In this document: positions 4,896-5,343 of the stretch, in pieces
How positions within the stretch are numbered: the first letter of the stretch is position 1
How the letters are laid out: each line of letters begins with the position of its first letter
Made by a program: the position numbers and the translations under genes
From: CAZVRZ01 sp964629965
GTDB lineage: Bacteria > Chloroflexota > Anaerolineae > Anaerolineales > UBA4823
Assembly (NCBI GenBank): GCA_964629965.1
Contig: CAZVRZ010000256.1
Span: 1-5,343 of the forward strand
Direction: 5' to 3'
Length of the DNA stretch: 5,343 nt
Notes under the pieces: generated by a model
The model's database searches: none
Told to the model about the DNA's origin: nothing
What the model saw: only the letters and a program-made list of their open reading frames with translations

Positions 4896-5264
4896 CTATC
4901 CCATTAATTCCCACCATTTATTCTGTCCGCGGACAGCATACGCCGAGTACTTCATAACATCAGCATAGTAGTATTCCCAGGAAATTGCAGCCAATTCATC
5001 TTCCCTGCCTCTTGTTATATCTGGGTATTGCCAGTTTAGAGAGCGCATGCTATTGAAATGCACCCATTCATGTGGTAAAGTCCCTTGATTTGCTAAAGGT
5101 CCCAGGCGTACGAGTGGTGGTGCCCCTGATCCATCCAAGGCTAGTGTTACCCCGCTATTTCCTGTTCCCGTTCTCAGTACTGTACTACCTGCACTCTCCA
5201 TATTTGCTTGAATCATTGAATTCAGATTGGCTATTCCATCTTCATCGAGATTCGTAGATGTCAT
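4896..5264 (-). CDS. Small HExxH metallopeptidase-like protein, possible orphan toxin domain
   Basis: A 122-residue protein with the zincin motif HEWVH (H65, E66, H69) preceded by GTLP and followed about 20 residues later by EDELAAISWEYYYADV (88-103), where E88, D89 or E90 could be the third zinc ligand. There is no signal peptide or membrane segment. GGAAAG about 9 nt before the ATG at 5264 is an acceptable ribosome binding site, and the ATG overlaps an upstream stop as TAATG, which supports the start. The size, the compact HExxH core and RHS debris elsewhere in the window fit a metallopeptidase toxin domain of the polymorphic-toxin kind, here not fused to an RHS body. A stand-alone peptidase or the detached 3' end of a larger toxin gene are alternatives. 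Expected activity is zinc-dependent peptide cleavage; substrate unknown. Confidence 0.62.
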   Translation of the reverse strand: MTSTNLDEDGIANLNSMIQANMESAGSTVLRTGTGNSGVTLALDGSGAPPLVRLGPLANQGTLPHEWVHFNSMRSLNWQYPDITRGREDELAAISWEYYYADVMKYSAYAVRGQNKWWELMG

Positions 5265-5343
5265 TAAACTTTACTTTCCGCTAACTGAGTTAGCGAATTA
5301 ACGGGGCAGTGGGCCCCAAACATGGTAAGCTTGTTTCTGCTAA
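5264..5343 (-). CDS. 3' end of an upstream reading frame (partial, leaves the window)
   Basis: The frame reads 25 codons from the window edge (…TMFGAHCPVNSLTQLAESKV) to TAA at 5266-5264, overlapping the metallopeptidase ATG by one base. Stop/start overlaps of this kind are common between co-translated genes. The stretch is too short to recognise or to exclude a chance open frame, and it contains a 17-bp palindrome, which is unusual for coding DNA. Confidence 0.3.
   Translation of the reverse strand, partial: SRNKLTMFGAHCPVNSLTQLAESKV
5279..5295. repeat. 17-bp perfect palindrome CGCTAACT-G-AGTTAGCG
   Basis: 8-bp arms surround a single central G, 15-31 bp upstream of the metallopeptidase start codon. 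It could be an operator for a dimeric repressor, part of a repeated mobile element, or a hairpin in the leader. A second short inverted repeat (GGGGC-AGTGG-GCCCC, about 5302-5316) is close by. Confidence 0.4.

Noticed and set aside
5279..5295. Integron attC-like site
   Set aside because: CGCTAAC/GTTAGCG resembles but does not fit the RYYYAAC/GTTRRRY core sites, and no second pair of core sites is seen.
1..5343. CRISPR array, tRNA or rRNA genes
   Set aside because: No regularly spaced identical repeats, and no tRNA- or rRNA-like segments were seen on either strand.

Overview
This 5.3 kb window is a mosaic accessory region. AT-richer flanks carry pieces of RHS-type (YD-repeat) polymorphic-toxin loci, and between them sits a GC-rich three-gene mobile element. 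No gene identifies the host. The mix of RHS debris, an ISNCY-type transposase fragment and a Mu/TnsB-like element with an ExeA-like ATPase would fit a large environmental genome, perhaps Chloroflexota; this is a low-confidence impression.

Left flank (1-1340, + strand): the window opens in the 3' end of an RHS gene. The core-ending motif PLNRIDPSGH is legible from position 50 and runs into a unique C-terminal tail ending at 793. A small membrane protein (794-1051) starts on the next base, the layout expected of a toxin tail and its immunity partner. A second, broken hydrophobic gene (1072-1337) follows, with an apparent 1-nt frameshift in a C-run. An ISNCY-type transposase fragment (1414-1692) comes next, with its own promoter and a hairpin covering its ribosome binding site. 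It breaks off after about 80 codons.

Centre (about 1656-4833, genes on the - strand): the mobile element has a zinc-ribbon/HTH protein (4680-4093), a DD(35)E integrase-fold transposase (4000-2561) and an AAA+ ATPase (2568-1762) overlapping the transposase by 8 nt. A strong intrinsic terminator (1712-1748) closes the operon. Two imperfect tandem repeats at 1656-1703 look like transposase-binding sites at the left end. The right end is less clear and no target-site duplication could be found. The transposase and ATPase would work as a TnsB/TnsC-like (TniA/TniB-like) pair. The zinc protein is a candidate DNA-binding accessory factor; no TniQ, TnsA or resolvase gene is present.

Right flank (4834-5343, - strand): a small HExxH metallopeptidase-like protein (5264-4896) overlaps, as TAATG, the end of an upstream reading frame that leaves the window. 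Its own intrinsic terminator lies against the right edge of the mobile element. It may be an orphan metallopeptidase toxin domain.
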